The position numbers and the translations under genes were made by a program. From Bugulina stolonifera (lineage: Eukaryota > Bryozoa > Gymnolaemata > Cheilostomatida > Bugulidae), in assembly GCA_935421135.1 (NCBI GenBank), contig OW285187.1, forward strand, positions 4,030,001 through 4,094,000: a stretch of 64,000 nt of DNA, written 5' to 3'. Positions within the stretch are counted from its first letter, which is position 1. Every line of letters begins with the position of its first letter. Positions 61,101 to 64,000 of this stretch are shown here, one piece after another. A model generated the notes under the pieces. It was not told where the DNA came from, made no database searches, and saw only the letters and a program-made list of their open reading frames with translations.

Positions 61101-63863
61101 ATGATTCGAAGTAATGGAAATATCTCTCACTTGCCTCAAAGTCCTAAAAGACCAGGTATAAATATGAATACAAAAAAATTTAAGTGTAAAATAACAAACT
61201 AAACTTCGTCATCTCATGGATTTATTTTATTCATTTATATTGAATTGGAAATAGCTATTAATTTCATGGCTATTTTTGATTTTGACTTATTTCTCCCCTG
61301 CTACTACTAGCCTACTAAATTTGACTTCTCCACTCAAGTAACATTCAATCCACGAACACTTATAATTTTTTTCAATAGCTAAATAATTTTAAATTTACAT
61401 TTTTTTCAAGCAAGAATATAATTATTCAATTAGATATGATATGGGTATAAGATCTATATAAACAATTATAGTATTTATTATCAGTTACCTTCTACATTGA
61501 TGAAATAAGCATATTGTATGCCATTGATAATTGATTAGGTTAGAAAAATCAAACACATGGTCACAATCTTAGTTAGTAGCTTCACCTTATATATTATTTG
61601 CTTAAGGTACAATTTTAAATTTTACAGCTGCTGTAACTAGACCAAAAAGTGGCTGCTCTGAGACGTCCTTCAACTTTGACACGCCAAAAACGCCTCATTT
61701 TGATCAGGTAACCAGATTTGTTTTAAATCGCATGTAGGCCTGTAATTCTCAGCTGTATTTTGATTGTTTGTTACGATTTTAGAATAAGAAAGTCCAAGAG
61801 GTTGTCACCTTTATACTAGCCATTTTACAAATGAGCATGGTGTGGGAAATATGATAGAGGCTGGGAGTATGTTGAATCTGCTCGCGATGGGTCAGTTACT
61901 ATATCTGTTTTGTTTATAATGATAGAAGTTACGATGATAGCATATGCTTGTAGGTATCATCAGCTAACTCCACCGGAATGATTAGTTCAGATAATCTCAA
62001 GCAGCACCACGGCTCCAACTCTTCTCTGGTCAGGAATAATCTGGCGTCTTCACATTCTTCTTCAAACTCAAACCTTTTCAACTTTTCACAGCCACTAGAG
62101 AATAACCCGTTCAACATAACAGATGGATTCCCAGTCTCTCCGGAAAAGGTTTGTTTTGCCTACATCCTTGGGCGTAGTCGTTGAATGATGCGATCGTTTC
62201 TTGCGACGGATAGCCTCATCGTATTGTATTCTCTTAGTTTTGTACCAGTTGGGAAAACCTGACTTTTTTATAGTTTGACAGTCAGATCTATAGCAAGCTA
62301 ATTAGACTGGCTTATGTAAGATAGAAAAAATGCGCAATATACATTGTACTATTACTAGCTATGTACACTGTATTGGGATGCTTTCTGTATGTTGTGTAGG
62401 AAATATATGTGTTTGTGGAGCCACTGAACAGAAGACTCTGCTGTCCTGTCTGTTCCAATGTGTTCAAGGATCCAGTGATAACAACCTGTGGAGTAAGTCC
62501 TACCATCCTCTACCAATTCTATAGATTTATAAGCTATGCTATGCTATATGCTATGCTCTATGATAATCTATAGTCTATAATGCTAGGTTCTACATGAATA
62601 ATATAAACACTGATAAACCCAATCAGTAGATATTACAATAAAACTAGAAAGAAACTTACTCCATCTTTTCTGTGTTGGGTGTAATAATTTTGTTATACAT
62701 TTCATTGGATCCCTCTGTTACAAATTATATACTTAGATATAGGAGATATTACAGTGGGAAAAGTAGCTCAATCTTGATAGTATTATCATGTAGATATGTC
62801 TATCTATTGTATATTGTAGCACACGTTTTGTAAGGTGTGTGTAAGGGAGAGTGTAAATGAAGTATGTCCTATAGACCGCAAGCCTTCCAAGTACATAGTA
62901 GATAACATAGCCCTCAGTGAGCAGATTGGTGAGCTAATGATTCACTGTAAACACGGGTGTATGAAGTCACCGTCCCAACCCGGCGAGTACGTAGTTGACC
63001 GGGGAGGCTGCCAAGTTACGCTCAAAATATCTGAACGTTATGAGCATGAAAAACACTGCGACTTCTCTGTAATGAGCTGTCCCAACAGCAGGGAATGTCC
63101 GAGATTCCTCAAAAAGGTAAACCTACAGTCATGTATGTGAATATTTTATGACAGAGTGCATTGGGTTTAATTTTCCGTTGTTGTCAAGCTACGATAATCA
63201 ATTTTTATGCAAGACTGGGAATTGTCTTCTTCTTTTGGCAATAAAGGATACTCAAGTAGTACATGTATATTATAATATCTACAGGTATAACCAAAAGCGT
63301 AGTGACTAGCAACTATACTAATAGAACTGCTGACATTACTGTTGTTGTTGTAGGATCTGGAATCACACTTACACACTTGTAATTCATTTATGTGTCCAAA
63401 TAACAAGAATGGGTAAGTTCATGAGTGTGCAGTGTGTACAGTGTGTATTAATGTTAACTTCATGGCATTGGGTCTAGTGGGTAATAAATATTTTAGGCTG
63501 ATGATTTCATTTTGTTAGGTTTTTTTTCAAATTGTTCTGTTGAGCATATAACACAGCAATGTCAATCTACAAAGATTGTGCCTACTGTATGATGGTAAAG
63601 ACCTACTGCGTATCACCAAGCACTTGCTGTATGTTTTCATATATTTTTTCATTCTAGGTGTGACTTTGTGAGTACCAGGCAGAACCTGTCGGAGCATGTC
63701 AAAGGCTGTCTATATAATAACCTCAGGAATGGTCTGGAAGGCGAGAGTCGCCTTGAGAAGATAAAACAGGAGAATAAATCTGCCCGAGAGGACATTGACT
63801 TTATGTTGACTTCTCTGCGAGGCCTCAACCAGAGATTTGAGCAGATGGAGGCAGAGAAAGAGC
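61101..63863 (+). CDS. TRAF7: TRAF7, RING/TRAF-type zinc-finger E3 ligase, 5' part
   Basis: Exons in window: 61101-61155, 61628-61707, 61954-62148, 62400-62492, 62820-63116, 63354-63412, 63658-63863, in frame for 328 residues; the next donor is GTAAGC at 63864 and the rest lies outside. TRAF7 is an E3 ubiquitin ligase that acts with MEKK3 in MAP-kinase/NF-kB signalling. Seen: Ser/Asn-rich N-terminus, RING starting at C125 ([29 protein letters not shown]), then [20 protein letters not shown], which closely tracks vertebrate TRAF7, TRAF-type zinc fingers ([35 protein letters not shown]), and the start of a coiled coil ([29 protein letters not shown]). The C-terminal WD40 repeats expected of TRAF7 are beyond the window edge, so their presence is assumed. 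Confidence 0.93.
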
Positions 63864-64000
63864 GTAAGCGTCTTGCCATTCTTCTATTATGGCCTCCCTC
63901 TCTCTCATGTTCTATGCTTATGGCCTTGATAAAATAATGACAATACAAGTATGTAACTAAATATATTAGATGATGCTCAAAATGTTCCTATGTGGATGGA

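Overview
The window is nuclear DNA of an intron-rich, AT-rich invertebrate animal. Exons have GT-AG borders and many introns are short (under 1 kb). The genes are metazoan, and about a third of the window is transposon or repeat. Compact genes and abundant TACATGTA/TATACATG-type low-complexity DNA would fit an early-branching animal such as a demosponge, but that placement is inference. No prokaryotic, organellar or CRISPR feature is present.

Layout, left to right: (1) 3' part of squalene synthase (FDFT1, +), tail-to-tail with a complete 18-exon CCDC191 orthologue (-). (2) A 16-exon SMYD4-like lysine methyltransferase (-, 10.2-21.9 kb). Its first intron holds a complete 4.5-kb PIF/Harbinger transposon with a MADF-BESS gene and a DDE transposase; its last intron holds a 1-kb hAT-type non-autonomous element. 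(3) A gene-poor 7-kb gap (21.9-29.0 kb) with one hAT-type element inserted inside another (each with its own 8-bp target duplication), a strong 50-bp-arm hairpin and a pair of palindrome-bearing direct repeats. (4) Nucleobindin (+, 29.1-36.8 kb), with two mutually exclusive 91-bp exons and a duplicated N-terminal exon. (5) STUB1/CHIP (+, 37.7-45.3 kb), with an apparently intact Ty3/gypsy-class LTR retrotransposon in antisense in intron 1. (6) Two tandem paralogous genes of unknown family (+, 46.5-49.6 and 50.8-53.1 kb) encoding cysteine-rich proteins with one C-terminal membrane segment and the same five-exon phase pattern. (7) N-acetylglucosamine-6-sulfatase (GNS, -, 53.5-58.8 kb). (8) LINE remnants and an extreme AT-rich tract. 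(9) 5' two-thirds of TRAF7 (+, from 61.1 kb), cut by the window edge before its WD40 repeats.

The host genes are mostly conserved housekeeping or signalling genes (sterol synthesis, centrosome/cilium-type coiled coil, methyltransferase, Ca2+ binding, two ubiquitin ligases, lysosomal sulfatase) and do not form one pathway. The most unusual content is the pair of unknown cysteine-rich membrane-protein genes, the nucleobindin exon duplications, and the stack of well-delimited mobile elements with readable target-site duplications. Exon borders were set by eye from splice signals, reading-frame continuity and recalled family sequences; no database search was run.
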